Assembly: GCF_030687575.1 (NCBI RefSeq)
Contig: NZ_CP117439.1
Span: 620,001 to 684,000, forward strand
Direction: 5' to 3'
DNA from: Pseudomonas sp. FP2309
GTDB lineage: Bacteria; Pseudomonadota; Gammaproteobacteria; Pseudomonadales; Pseudomonadaceae
DNA: 64,000 bases
The notes beneath the pieces were generated by a model. The model saw only the letters and a list, made by a program, of their open reading frames with translations, was not told the DNA's origin and searched no databases. Each line of letters opens with the position of its first letter. Positions within the stretch are counted from its first letter, which is position 1. The position numbers and the translations under genes were made by a program. This document shows positions 1 to 7,765 of the stretch, one piece after another.

Positions 1-263
1 CCCTGGAGCAACGCCCCAACAAGCGTCCGGTGAACTCCGACTTGCGTGAATCCGGAGCGATCGAGCAGGACGCCGACGTCATCATGTTCGTGTACCGCGA
101 CGAGGTGTACCACCCTGAAACGGAACACAAGGGCATTGCCGAAATCATCATCGGCAAGCAGCGGAACGGCCCGATCGGGTTTATCCGGCTGGCGTTCATC
201 GGCAAGTACACGCGCTTCGAGAACCTGGCGCCGGGCAGTTACAACTTTGACGACGACGAATAA
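1..263 (+). CDS. dnaB: Replicative DNA helicase DnaB, C-terminal end (partial)
   Basis: The gene enters from outside the window; the first complete codon is at position 3 and the last 86 residues are visible. DnaB is the hexameric helicase that unwinds DNA at the replication fork. The visible part carries the end of the RecA-like ATPase core: a segment beginning [14 protein letters not shown], then [11 protein letters not shown], then the KQRNGP loop, and an acidic tail ending DDDE. These strings are characteristic of bacterial DnaB. The neighbouring YgiQ gene is downstream on the same strand but about 100 bases away. The call is firm although only the tail is present. Confidence 0.95.
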   Translation, partial: LEQRPNKRPVNSDLRESGAIEQDADVIMFVYRDEVYHPETEHKGIAEIIIGKQRNGPIGFIRLAFIGKYTRFENLAPGSYNFDDDE

Positions 264-359
264 CTCAGCTGCTTAATTCCGACCATTACCGTCGGAATTG
301 GTTAAATTTTGTGCTATATTCCGCGCCCGCGATTTTTCATCTCAACACCGGTCACCGTC

Positions 360-2663
360 ATGCAAACAGCCAAGCCGTTATTTGACTATCCCAAGTACTG
401 GGCCGAATGTTTCGGTCCTGCGCCATTCCTGCCCATGAGCAGGGAGGAGATGGATCAGCTTGGCTGGGATTCGTGCGACATCATCATCGTCACCGGTGAT
501 GCCTACGTTGACCACCCGTCGTTCGGCATGGCGATCATCGGCCGGCTGCTGGAGTCCCAGGGCTTTCGCGTCGGGATCATTGCCCAGCCGAACTGGCAGT
601 CCAAAGACGACTTCATGAAGCTCGGCGAGCCGAACCTGTTCTTCGGCGTCGCGGCCGGCAACATGGACTCGATGATCAACCGCTACACCGCCGACAAGAA
701 AATCCGCTCCGATGACGCCTACACCCCTGGCGGCATGGCCGGCAAACGCCCGGACCGCGCCAGCCTGGTGTACAGCCAGCGGTGCAAGGAAGCCTACAAG
801 AACGTTCCGATCGTGCTCGGCGGCATCGAAGCCTCGCTGCGCCGTATCGCTCACTACGACTACTGGCAGGACCGGGTGCGCAACTCGATCCTGATCGACG
901 CCACAGCCGATATCCTGCTGTACGGCAACGCCGAGCGGGCTATTGTCGAAGTCGCCCAGCGCCTGTCGTGGGGCCACAAAATCGAAGACATCACCGACGT
1001 GCGCGGCACTGCGTTCATTCGTCGTGACACGCCGGCGGGCTGGTACGAAGTGGACTCCACGCGTATTGACCGTCCGGGCAAGATCGACAAGATCATCAAC
1101 CCCTACGTCAACACCCAGGACACCCAGGCCTGCGCCATCGAGCAAGAGAAAGGCCCGGTGGATGATCCGGAAGAAGCCAAGGTCGTGCAGATCCTGGCCA
1201 GCCCGCGCATGACCCGCGACAAGACCGTGATCCGTCTGCCGTCGGTGGAAAAGGTGCGCGGCGACGCGGTGCTGTATGCCCACGCCAACCGCGTGTTGCA
1301 CCTGGAAACCAACCCAGGCAACGCCCGCGCCCTGGTGCAGAAGCACGGTGAAGTGGACGTGTGGTTCAACCCGCCACCCATCCCGATGACCACCGAAGAA
1401 ATGGACTACGTGTTCGGCATGCCCTACGCACGTGTTCCGCACCCGGCGTACGGCAAGGAAAAAATCCCGGCCTACGACATGATCCGCTTCTCGGTGAACA
1501 TCATGCGTGGCTGCTTCGGCGGCTGTACCTTCTGCTCGATCACCGAGCACGAAGGCCGCATCATCCAGAACCGTTCAGAAGAGTCGATCATTCGCGAGAT
1601 CGAAGAGATCCGCGACAAGGTGCCAGGCTTCACCGGCGTGATCTCCGACCTCGGCGGCCCGACCGCGAACATGTACCGCATCGCCTGCAAGAGCCCGGAA
1701 ATCGAATCCGCGTGCCGCAAGCCTTCATGCGTGTTCCCGGGTATCTGCCCGAACCTGAACACCGACCACTCGTCGCTGATCCAGCTGTACCGCAGCGCGC
1801 GTGCATTGCCAGGCGTGAAGAAGATCCTGATCGCTTCCGGCCTGCGCTATGACCTTGCTGTTGAGTCGCCGGAATACGTGAAGGAGCTGGTGACCCACCA
1901 CGTTGGTGGCTACCTCAAGATCGCCCCGGAACACACCGAGGAAGGTCCGCTCAACCAGATGATGAAACCGGGCATCGGCAGCTATGACAAGTTCAAGCGC
2001 ATGTTCGAGAAGTACACCAAGGAAGCGGGCAAAGAGCAGTACCTGATTCCCTACTTCATCGCCGCCCACCCCGGCACCACCGATGAGGACATGATGAACC
2101 TGGCCCTGTGGCTCAAGGGCAACGGTTTCCGTGCCGACCAGGTGCAGGCGTTCTACCCGTCGCCGATGGCCACCGCCACCGCGATGTACCACTCGGGCAA
2201 GAACCCGCTGCGCAAGGTGACCTACAAGAGCGACGCGGTGACCATCGTCAAGAGCGAAGAGCAGCGCCGTCTGCACAAGGCGTTCCTGCGCTACCACGAC
2301 CCGAAAGGCTGGCCGATGCTGCGTGAAGCGTTGACCCGCATGGGCCGCGCGGACCTGATCGGGCCGGGCAAGGACCAGTTGATCCCGCTGCACCAGCCGA
2401 GCACCGACAGCTACCAGAGCGCCCGTCGTAAAAACTCGACGCCGGCCGGCAGCCACAAGGTCGCCAAGGAAACCACTACCAAAATCCTCACCCAGCACAC
2501 CGGTTTGCCGCCCCGTGGCAGCGACGGCAGCAACCCGTGGGACAAGCGCGAACAAGCCAAGGCCGCGGCGCAGGCACGTAACAAACAGGCGGCCAAAGAG
2601 CGCAGTGATGCGGCCAAGGGCAAGGGCGGCAAGCCTGCACGCAAGCCCGTCGTGCCGCGTTGA
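360..2663 (+). CDS. YgiQ family radical SAM protein
   Basis: 767 residues from the ATG at 360; an ORF extending upstream to 309 is less likely because the family begins close to the [14 protein letters not shown] segment. The N-terminal third is the UPF0313/YgiQ domain (for example the [17 protein letters not shown] region). The radical SAM core has the iron-sulfur motif CxxxCxxC at Cys385, Cys389 and Cys392 within [11 protein letters not shown]. The last 80 residues are a basic, low-complexity Lys/Ala-rich tail usual in the family. The substrate of YgiQ proteins is not established; a role in RNA or protein modification is only a guess. The gene stands alone and ends in a clear terminator. 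Confidence 0.93.
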   Translation: MQTAKPLFDYPKYWAECFGPAPFLPMSREEMDQLGWDSCDIIIVTGDAYVDHPSFGMAIIGRLLESQGFRVGIIAQPNWQSKDDFMKLGEPNLFFGVAAGNMDSMINRYTADKKIRSDDAYTPGGMAGKRPDRASLVYSQRCKEAYKNVPIVLGGIEASLRRIAHYDYWQDRVRNSILIDATADILLYGNAERAIVEVAQRLSWGHKIEDITDVRGTAFIRRDTPAGWYEVDSTRIDRPGKIDKIINPYVNTQDTQACAIEQEKGPVDDPEEAKVVQILASPRMTRDKTVIRLPSVEKVRGDAVLYAHANRVLHLETNPGNARALVQKHGEVDVWFNPPPIPMTTEEMDYVFGMPYARVPHPAYGKEKIPAYDMIRFSVNIMRGCFGGCTFCSITEHEGRIIQNRSEESIIREIEEIRDKVPGFTGVISDLGGPTANMYRIACKSPEIESACRKPSCVFPGICPNLNTDHSSLIQLYRSARALPGVKKILIASGLRYDLAVESPEYVKELVTHHVGGYLKIAPEHTEEGPLNQMMKPGIGSYDKFKRMFEKYTKEAGKEQYLIPYFIAAHPGTTDEDMMNLALWLKGNGFRADQVQAFYPSPMATATAMYHSGKNPLRKVTYKSDAVTIVKSEEQRRLHKAFLRYHDPKGWPMLREALTRMGRADLIGPGKDQLIPLHQPSTDSYQSARRKNSTPAGSHKVAKETTTKILTQHTGLPPRGSDGSNPWDKREQAKAAAQARNKQAAKERSDAAKGKGGKPARKPVVPR

Positions 2664-2679
2664 TCGCCGCCTGAAATAC

Positions 2680-2710
2680 AAAACGCCAGCCTCGTGCTGG
2701 CGTTTTGCTT
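2680..2710 (+). terminator. Rho-independent terminator after ygiQ
   Basis: Perfect stem AAAACGCCAGC / GCTGGCGTTTT with a five-base loop, followed by GCTTTCT. It lies 17 bases after the ygiQ stop codon. Confidence 0.85.
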
Positions 2711-2784
2711 TCTAGTCGGTGGGTAGCCTGTTTGTTAAGGTGGCGTCAGTTCAGTCATCACCCATTTCAAGGAAGATCACCCCC

Positions 2785-3708
2785 ATGGGCAACCCCCTGG
2801 CCGGCATCGGCATGGACTCCAACCGTTCGCAGTTCATGGCGCGCCAGCGCATCGAGAGCCAGATCAACCTGCCACGCCTGTTTGCGGCGATCGACGCCGA
2901 CCCCAGTATTGTCGGCGCGGGCGTGGTGTACATCGACGCCGATTTCAACGTGGTCACCCTGCGTGAGTTCCAGCCGATCTGCAGCATCGCGCCCAAACGC
3001 ATTATTTTGCGTGAAGCGCAGAAGTACATTGCCCCGGCGCAGTTTGCGCAACAGGTCCAGGACAACCCTCGCGAATCGCGCCTGGTGGGAGAGGCGATCA
3101 ACACATCGCTGTCCTGCGCAGGCGCGATCATCGGTTGGATCGTCGTGCTCAGCGGCACCGTCGCCGTGCCGTTCACGGCGGGCGCCAGCAGCGTGATCAC
3201 GGCCATCGGCTATACCGCGGCCACGGCCAGCACGTTGCAGTGTTTTGCCAGTGGCTATCGCGTCAGCAATGAGATCAGTGACCCGTCCAAAAACGACAAG
3301 CTCGACAGCTCGGAGTGGTATCAGTACACGATGATCGCACTGGATGCGGCGTCGTTGATCGGGGTCGGCGCATCGACGTTGACCACGATAAAGCTGGTGC
3401 GGCTGAACCAGGCCACCACCGGCAAAAGCGTGCGGGACGTATTGCGAGGATTGACCCGGCAAGAGCGCGCCAAGCTCACGAAGGAGCTGCTCAGCATCCA
3501 GGACCCGCGCATGACCGCCAAAATGCTCAAGTTGAAGCAACTGTCCGGCGAGGCGACCAAGCGGTTTACCCCCGCCCAGGTCAAGCATGCAACGGTGACC
3601 CAGATACGGGATGCCCTGGGCGCGGCCATCGGCTTCACCGGCAGTGCAATCTCGGGGAATGTGCGCACGATTGCCGTGGGACTGTATGAGGAAATGAGCA
3701 ATGAATGA
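2785..3708 (+). CDS. Unknown protein with hydrophobic Gly/Ala-rich hairpins; candidate membrane-active toxin
   Basis: 307 residues. The start at ATG 2785 is preferred over an upstream frame opening at 2719 because AAGGAAG sits about 10 bases before it. I do not recognise a named domain. The N-terminal ~110 residues are soluble-looking. Residues ~112-165 form a long Gly/Ala/Val-rich hydrophobic stretch that could be a two-helix hairpin; weaker hydrophobic stretches lie near 190-212 and 277-300, with a basic amphipathic region between them (RGLTRQERAKLTKELL). There is no signal peptide. The stop overlaps the start of the next gene, a four-helix membrane protein. This architecture, no signal peptide with internal hairpins beside a small integral membrane protein, resembles pore-forming effector/immunity pairs, but that is inference. 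I have an impression that homologues are sometimes labelled NAD synthetase; nothing in the sequence supports that. Confidence 0.7.
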   Translation: MGNPLAGIGMDSNRSQFMARQRIESQINLPRLFAAIDADPSIVGAGVVYIDADFNVVTLREFQPICSIAPKRIILREAQKYIAPAQFAQQVQDNPRESRLVGEAINTSLSCAGAIIGWIVVLSGTVAVPFTAGASSVITAIGYTAATASTLQCFASGYRVSNEISDPSKNDKLDSSEWYQYTMIALDAASLIGVGASTLTTIKLVRLNQATTGKSVRDVLRGLTRQERAKLTKELLSIQDPRMTAKMLKLKQLSGEATKRFTPAQVKHATVTQIRDALGAAIGFTGSAISGNVRTIAVGLYEEMSNE

Positions 3709-4150
3709 GCTACCCGGTATTCGCAGTTTTCTGGCGCAGTACTTTCCGGTGTTCATGGGGGCGATTTTCGCGGCGGTGTTCAGCCTGGTGTTTGCGGTGC
3801 CACTGATTTTCGACAGTTATTTCCCGCGCTTGCCGATGGACGACAACCTCAAGTATTCCTTCCTCGGTGGCCTCGCGCTGACGTGGGGCATCGTGCAGTG
3901 CAATTTCATGATCGCGCGCGGGCGGCCGCAATGGGTCTGGCCGCTGGTGACGTTGCTTGCGCTCTGCGTGCTGGGGGTACTGCCCACCATCGCATTTGGT
4001 CCGCATCCGCTTTCCTATGGCTTGAGCCTGCTGTTCCCGCTGTTGGGGTTGCTGCTGCTCAACAGTAAGCGTCACCGCGAAATGCGCCAGAAACTCGTTG
4101 AAGTGAGACGGCTGCGCGAAGCCATCATCGCGACACACAAAGCACGCTAG
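3701..4150 (+). CDS. Small integral membrane protein overlapping the upstream gene; possible immunity protein
   Basis: 149 residues. The ATG at 3701 overlaps the end of the preceding gene by 8 bases, so the two are probably translationally coupled. Four hydrophobic helices are visible: residues ~15-37, ~49-70, ~77-98 and ~103-121. A charged C-terminal helix rich in Arg, Lys and Glu follows (KRHREMRQKLVEVRRLREA), likely cytoplasmic. No family is recognised. Size and topology fit an inner-membrane immunity protein for a membrane-active partner, or simply a subunit of an uncharacterised membrane complex. No other gene is close enough to be in the operon. Confidence 0.7.
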   Translation: MNELPGIRSFLAQYFPVFMGAIFAAVFSLVFAVPLIFDSYFPRLPMDDNLKYSFLGGLALTWGIVQCNFMIARGRPQWVWPLVTLLALCVLGVLPTIAFGPHPLSYGLSLLFPLLGLLLLNSKRHREMRQKLVEVRRLREAIIATHKAR

Positions 4151-4214
4151 GTGGGTAGATTCGCCACCCTGCGCCACAAATATGTGCAGCTCTTGCACCA
4201 GGGTAGGTACATTG

Positions 4215-4229
4215 GCGCCGTTTTGGTGC
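4215..4229. promoter_or_regulatory. NtrC-type binding site upstream of the transglutaminase operon
   Basis: GCGCC-GTTTT-GGTGC matches 9 of 10 conserved positions of the NtrC dyad GCACC-N5-GGTGC. It lies about 45 bases upstream of the -24 element of a sigma-54 promoter. Additional half-sites (TTGCACC near 4194 and TGCACC near 4235) flank it. Confidence 0.6.
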
Positions 4230-4273
4230 TCTACTGCACCGGGTCTGACGATAAAGCGCAATGACCTCCGCTC

Positions 4274-4289
4274 TGGCATAAGTCTTGCG
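4274..4289 (+). promoter_or_regulatory. Sigma-54 (RpoN) promoter of the transglutaminase/ATP-grasp operon
   Basis: TGGCAT-AAGTC-TTGC gives an exact -24 GG and -12 GC with canonical spacing (consensus TGGCAC-N5-TTGC). Transcription would start near 4300, leaving a leader of about 27 bases before the GTG start codon at 4327. Confidence 0.75.
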
Positions 4290-4326
4290 CGCGTTGTGCC
4301 CATGCCCAGGCTAGCAGGAGGCCGCC

Positions 4327-7300
4327 GTGTCGATTCATGTCGCGTTGCACCACGTTACGCATTACCGCTATGACCGCGCTGTCGAACTCGGCCCACAAAT
4401 CGTGCGTTTGCGCCCGGCGGCCCACAGCCGTACGCGGATTTTGTCTTACGCACTCAAGGTGCTGCCCGAGCAGCACTTCATCAATTGGCAGCAGGACCCC
4501 CAGGGCAATTACCTGGCGCGCCTGGTGTTCCCGGAAAAAACCGACGAGTTACGCATCGAAGTCGATCTGGTCGCCGAGATGGCGGTGTTCAATCCGTTCG
4601 ACTTTTTCCTTGAGCCCTACGCTGAAAAAATCCCCTTCAGCTACGCCGCCGATGAGCAGCGCGAGTTGGCGCCGTACCTGGAAACCCTGCCGCTGACGCC
4701 GAAGTTCGCCGCTTACCTGGCCGGCATCGACCGCACGCCGCTGCCCGCCGTGGATTTTCTGGTGGGGCTCAATCAGCGTTTGGCCGCCGACATCGGTTAC
4801 CTGATCCGCATGGAGCCGGGCGTGCAAACCCCGGAGTTCACTCTGGAAAACGCGTCCGGCTCCTGCCGCGACTCGGCCTGGCTGCTGGTGCAATTGCTGC
4901 GCAACCTGGGCCTGGCGGCACGTTTCGTGTCCGGCTACTTGATCCAACTGACGGCCGACGTCAAAGCCCTCGATGGCCCGTCTGGCACCGAAGTGGACTT
5001 CACCGACCTGCACGCCTGGTGCGAAGTGTATTTGCCCGGCGCCGGCTGGATCGGCCTGGACGCCACCTCGGGGTTGTTTGCCGGTGAAGGCCATATTCCG
5101 TTGGCTTGTAGCCCTGATCCTTCGTCTGCCGCGCCGATCAGCGGGCTGGTGGAGCCGTGCGAGTGTGAGTTCACCCACGAGATGTCGGTAGAGCGCATTT
5201 GGGAGGCGCCGCGCGTCACCAAGCCCTACACCGAAGAGCAATGGCTGGCGATCCAGGCCCTGGGCCGGCAGATCGACGCCGACCTGCTCAAGGACGACGT
5301 GCGCCTGACCATGGGCGGCGAACCGACCTTCGTGTCCATCGACGACCCCGACGGCGCCGAATGGAACACCGCCGCGCTCGGCCCGGACAAGCGGCGTTTG
5401 TCGGCCGAGTTGTTTCAGCGCATGCGCAAACACTACGCGCCCCAGGGCCTGGTGCACTTCGGCCAGGGCAAGTGGTACCCCGGCGAGCAACTGCCGCGTT
5501 GGTCCCTCAACTGTTACTGGCGCCGCGACGGCGAGCCGATCTGGCACAACAGCGCGCTGATCGCCGATGAGCAGCAGGACTACGGCGCCGATGGCGTCAT
5601 GGCCGGGCGCTTCCTCGCAGGCGTCGCCGAGCGCCTCAAACTGCCTGCGCGGTTTGTATTCCCGGCGTTCGAAGACAACTTCTACTACCTGTGGCGCGAA
5701 GGCGCGCTGCCGCAAAACGTTACCGCCCAGGACCCGCGTCTGAGCGATGACCTGGAGCGCGAACGCCTGCGTAAAGTGTTCAGCCAGGGCCTTGATAAAG
5801 TCATCGGCCAAGTACTGCCGCTGGCCCGCACCGCGGCCAATGACCGCTGGCAAAGTGGCCGCTGGTACCTGCGCGATAACCATTGCCGGCTGGTGCCGGG
5901 GGATTCGCCGTTGGGCTATCGCCTGCCCTTGGCCTCGCAGCCTTGGGTGACGGCGGCGGAATACCCGTTCGTGCACCCCACTGATCCGAACCAGGATCAG
6001 GCGCCATTGCCGAGCACCGCGCAACTGCACAATCACGCCGAGCCGGCGCCAAGCGAAGAGCGCGTGCCGAAGGTGGATGAGTCCGCCGACTGGCTCACGC
6101 GCACCGCGCTGTGTGCCGAAGCGCGGGAAGGGCGCCTGTACCTGTTCATGCCGCCCCTGGAGCGCGTCGAGGATTACCTGGAGCTGGTCGCCGCAATTGA
6201 GGCCACTGCCGAAGAGCTGCAGTGCCCGGTGCTGCTCGAAGGCTACGAGCCACCCTTCGACATGCGCTTGAGTAACTTCCGGGTCACGCCGGATCCAGGT
6301 GTGATCGAAGTCAACGTGCAGCCGTCCGCAACCTGGGACGAGTTGGTTGAGCGCACCGAATTCCTCTACGAAGAGGCGCGGCAAACCCGCCTGACCACCG
6401 AAAAGTTCATGATCGACGGGCGCCACACCGGCACCGGCGGCGGTAACCACTTTGTGCTCGGCGGCGCCACGCCAAAGGACTCACCGTTCTTGCGTCGTCC
6501 CGATTTGCTGCGCAGTCTGATCAGCTATTGGCATAACCATCCGTCGTTGTCCTACCTGTTCTCCGGCTTGTTTATCGGCCCGACCTCCCAGGCGCCACGG
6601 GTGGATGAAGCGCGTAACGATGCGCTGTATGAGCTGGAAATAGCCTTCGCCCAAATGCCCGCGCCCGGCGAAGAATGCCCGCCATGGCTGGTAGACCGCC
6701 TGCTGCGCAACCTGCTGATCGACGTGACAGGTAACACTCACCGCGCCGAGTTCTGCATCGACAAGCTCTACTCGCCCGACGGCGCCACAGGCCGCCTGGG
6801 CCTGCTCGAACTGCGCGCCTTTGAAATGCCGCCCCACGCGCGCATGAGCCTGACCCAGCAACTGTTGCTGCGGGCGCTGGTCGCGCGCTTCTGGCGTGAA
6901 CCCTACGCACCGCCGAAACTGGCGCGCTGGGGCACTGAGCTGCATGACCGCTTTTTGCTGCCGCATTTTATCGAGCAGGACTTCGCCGACGTAATCGTCG
7001 AACTCAACGCCGCAGGCTACCCGCTGCGTGCCGAATGGTTTGCGGCGCACTTGGCGTTCCGCTTCCCCAAGGTCGGCGACTACACCGTCAGCGGTATCGA
7101 ACTGGAACTGCGCCAAGCCCTGGAGCCCTGGCACGTGCTGGGCGAGGAGGGTGCGGTGGGCGGCACGGTGCGCTATGTGGATTCGTCCCTGGAGCGGCTG
7201 CAAGTCAAACTCAGCGGCCTGCCGCCGCAGCGCTACCTGCTGACCTGCAACGGCATCCCGGTGCCGCTGCAACCGACCGGCCGCGTGGGCGAGTTCGTTG

Positions 7301-7617
7301 CCGGTGTGCGCTACCGCGCCTGGCAGCCCGCCAACTGCCTGCAACCGACCATCGCGGTGCACGCACCGTTGGTGTTCGATCTGCTCGATACCTGGATGCA
7401 ACGTTCTCTGGGCGGCTGTCAGTATCACGTGGCGCATCCGGGCGGGCGTAACTACGACAGCTTGCCGGTGAACGCCAACGAAGCCGAGAGCCGGCGCATG
7501 GCACGGTTCTTCCGGTTGGGGCATACGCCTGGAAAATTACCTGTGCCAGCCCTTGAGATTAACGACGAGCTGCCGATGACTCTGGATCTGCGACGTTTCC
7601 CCAATAAAAAAGACTGA
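4327..7617 (+). CDS. Large transglutaminase-like protein with C-terminal DUF2126
   Basis: 1096 residues from GTG 4327, preceded by AGGAGG at 4316-4321. Domain order: bacterial transglutaminase N-terminal beta domain (1-90), papain-like transglutaminase core (about 140-260), then a long DUF2126 region (about 290-1090). The catalytic triad is complete: Cys180 in ASGSCRDSAW, His229 in DLHAWCEV and Asp245 in GLDATSG. In this superfamily the core acts as a peptidase or amide-exchange enzyme; DUF2126 has no known activity. It is the first gene of a three-gene operon with a circularly permuted ATP-grasp/alpha-E fusion and a second transglutaminase. Such sets have been proposed to build and trim peptides or modify proteins; the product is unknown. 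The sigma-54/NtrC signals upstream point to expression under nitrogen limitation. Confidence 0.88.
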   Translation: MSIHVALHHVTHYRYDRAVELGPQIVRLRPAAHSRTRILSYALKVLPEQHFINWQQDPQGNYLARLVFPEKTDELRIEVDLVAEMAVFNPFDFFLEPYAEKIPFSYAADEQRELAPYLETLPLTPKFAAYLAGIDRTPLPAVDFLVGLNQRLAADIGYLIRMEPGVQTPEFTLENASGSCRDSAWLLVQLLRNLGLAARFVSGYLIQLTADVKALDGPSGTEVDFTDLHAWCEVYLPGAGWIGLDATSGLFAGEGHIPLACSPDPSSAAPISGLVEPCECEFTHEMSVERIWEAPRVTKPYTEEQWLAIQALGRQIDADLLKDDVRLTMGGEPTFVSIDDPDGAEWNTAALGPDKRRLSAELFQRMRKHYAPQGLVHFGQGKWYPGEQLPRWSLNCYWRRDGEPIWHNSALIADEQQDYGADGVMAGRFLAGVAERLKLPARFVFPAFEDNFYYLWREGALPQNVTAQDPRLSDDLERERLRKVFSQGLDKVIGQVLPLARTAANDRWQSGRWYLRDNHCRLVPGDSPLGYRLPLASQPWVTAAEYPFVHPTDPNQDQAPLPSTAQLHNHAEPAPSEERVPKVDESADWLTRTALCAEAREGRLYLFMPPLERVEDYLELVAAIEATAEELQCPVLLEGYEPPFDMRLSNFRVTPDPGVIEVNVQPSATWDELVERTEFLYEEARQTRLTTEKFMIDGRHTGTGGGNHFVLGGATPKDSPFLRRPDLLRSLISYWHNHPSLSYLFSGLFIGPTSQAPRVDEARNDALYELEIAFAQMPAPGEECPPWLVDRLLRNLLIDVTGNTHRAEFCIDKLYSPDGATGRLGLLELRAFEMPPHARMSLTQQLLLRALVARFWREPYAPPKLARWGTELHDRFLLPHFIEQDFADVIVELNAAGYPLRAEWFAAHLAFRFPKVGDYTVSGIELELRQALEPWHVLGEEGAVGGTVRYVDSSLERLQVKLSGLPPQRYLLTCNGIPVPLQPTGRVGEFVAGVRYRAWQPANCLQPTIAVHAPLVFDLLDTWMQRSLGGCQYHVAHPGGRNYDSLPVNANEAESRRMARFFRLGHTPGKLPVPALEINDELPMTLDLRRFPNKKD

Positions 7618-7630
7618 ACGCCATCTCACT

Positions 7631-7707
7631 GTGGCCTCAGGCCTTTGTAGTGAGCGAGCTTGCCTCGCGCGGGGCCGGCCCGCTCACCACAAAAGCCTGG
7701 AGGCCAC
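7631..7707. repeat. Palindromic REP-like element inside the transglutaminase operon
   Basis: Long imperfect inverted repeat: the left arm starts GTGGCCTCAGGC and continues GTAGTGAGCG, the right arm contains CGCTCACCAC and ends AGGCCAC. The core is the GTGAGCG...CGCTCAC family that recurs at 29956 and 43108. It fills most of the 148-base gap between the first and second genes and may act as a processing or attenuation hairpin. Confidence 0.75.
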
Positions 7708-7765
7708 GGGGATTTGCAGTGTTTGTTGAGTTAATCTGAGCCCCCTTTGCCCTGCCGAGCGTTCC

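Noticed and set aside
2785..3708. NAD synthetase
   Set aside because: No PP-loop SGGxDS motif or other NadE feature; the true nadE is at 12278-13105.
4549..6450. 633-codon open frame on the minus strand
   Set aside because: It lies antisense to the transglutaminase gene, whose catalytic residues and domains are clear; long antisense frames are common in GC-rich genes.
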